This document shows positions 6,141-6,408 of a stretch of 6,408 nt of DNA, piece after piece. Under the pieces are notes generated by a model that had not been told where the DNA came from, made no database searches, and saw only the letters and a list, made by a program, of their open reading frames with translations. Each line of letters opens with the position of its first letter. Positions within the stretch are counted from its first letter, which is position 1. Made by a program: the position numbers and the translations under genes. Source of the stretch: Oscillospiraceae bacterium. Its GTDB lineage: Bacteria > Bacillota > Clostridia > Oscillospirales > Ruminococcaceae. The stretch lies in assembly GCA_029068025.1 (NCBI GenBank), contig JAIEDJ010000383.1, positions 1 to 6,408 of the forward strand, given 5' to 3'.

Positions 6141-6408
6141 TACCACTCATACCTGAAGAAAACATCATCAAATTCCATTTCCTTGATATAGATATTCACC
6201 CAGGTATTCAGATGTGTGACCGGGTCTGTCTCAAAGAAAAAGCCTTTCAGCGGATCTGTCCAGAACAGTTCCTCAAAATCGTCATACCACAAGCCCGGAT
6301 AGAGCTTGTACAGCTCCTCCTCGCTTTTCCCAAGCGTCACAACGCCGTTCATAGAGCCCTTATATCCCTCACCGAGCGCTATCTTAAACAGCTTATTGTT
6401 CGCCTTTG
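6140..6408 (-). CDS. Unrecognised protein, partial (N-terminus outside window)
   Basis: The frame is open from the window edge to a TAA at 6142-6140, giving 88 visible C-terminal residues. I do not recognise a family. The visible part includes FKIALGEGYKGS, then NGVVTLGKSEEELYKLYPG, WYDDFEELFWTDP, and a beta-like end WVNIYIKEMEFDDVFFRYEW. It is acidic and rich in aromatic residues. A repeated pattern of glycine-containing turn, 'LGKSxEEL' helix and 'DDFEELFW' strand recalls small immunity or SMI-like proteins, but this is only a resemblance. An ATG at 6352 could start a 70-residue product with a weak AAGGG before it, yet the reading frame and protein character continue upstream, so a longer gene is more likely. 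The 92-bp inverted-repeat element begins at its stop codon. Confidence 0.68.
   Translation of the reverse strand, partial: KANNKLFKIALGEGYKGSMNGVVTLGKSEEELYKLYPGLWYDDFEELFWTDPLKGFFFETDPVTHLNTWVNIYIKEMEFDDVFFRYEW

Noticed and set aside
6140..6352. Complete 70-residue gene starting at the ATG at 6352
   Set aside because: The frame stays open to the window edge with protein-like sequence, and the RBS before that ATG is weak, so a longer gene with its start outside the window is more likely.
1..6408. tRNA, rRNA, CRISPR array, riboswitch of known class, transposase or phage genes
   Set aside because: I looked for repeated spacers, cloverleaf-like stems and family motifs and found none. The coding density leaves only two gaps over 100 bases.

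Overview
The window is one compact block of protein genes, all read from the minus strand, so transcription runs from base 6408 towards base 1. Base composition is about 50-60% G+C in the housekeeping-like genes and visibly lower in one small membrane protein gene. The strong GGAGG-type ribosome binding sites, the short intergenic gaps and the protein families (YgiQ radical SAM, an MtaD-type deaminase, a clostridial-type SDR epimerase, a ComEC-like stand-alone metallo-beta-lactamase) suggest an anaerobic Firmicute, probably a gut Clostridia/Oscillospiraceae (Ruminococcus-like) organism. The genus is an inference from style, not from a marker gene.

Layout in the direction of transcription: (1) 6408-6140, the C-terminal part of an unrecognised acidic protein whose start lies outside the window. 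(2) 6140-6021, a short gap holding a nearly perfect 18/19-bp inverted repeat that spans about 92 bp, then the strong RBS of the next gene. (3) 6020-5685, a 111-residue protein of unknown function. (4) 5655-4387, an MTA/SAH/5'-deoxyadenosine deaminase-type amidohydrolase with a complete metal site. (5) 4348-3677, a lower-GC gene for a single-pass membrane protein of unknown function. (6) 3640-2738, an NAD-dependent epimerase/dehydratase (extended SDR). (7) 2737-2622, a gap with three tandem perfect hairpins and a competing fourth pairing. (8) 2621-732, YgiQ-family radical SAM protein. (9) 730-2, a membrane-anchored ComEC-type metallo-beta-lactamase-fold hydrolase, one base after the ygiQ stop and running off the window.

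Genes 3 to 6 are separated by only 29-38 bases and each has its own Shine-Dalgarno site, so they could form one transcript. ygiQ and the hydrolase gene form a second tight pair behind the hairpin-rich gap. I see no single pathway that unites the block. The one plausible biochemical link is that radical SAM enzymes can release 5'-deoxyadenosine, which some MtaD/DadD-type deaminases consume. No tRNA, rRNA, CRISPR array, transposase or phage gene is visible. The most unusual signals are the two intergenic inverted-repeat structures and the three small unrecognised proteins, which may be accessory or immunity-like. I do not see a clear novel defence or biosynthetic system.
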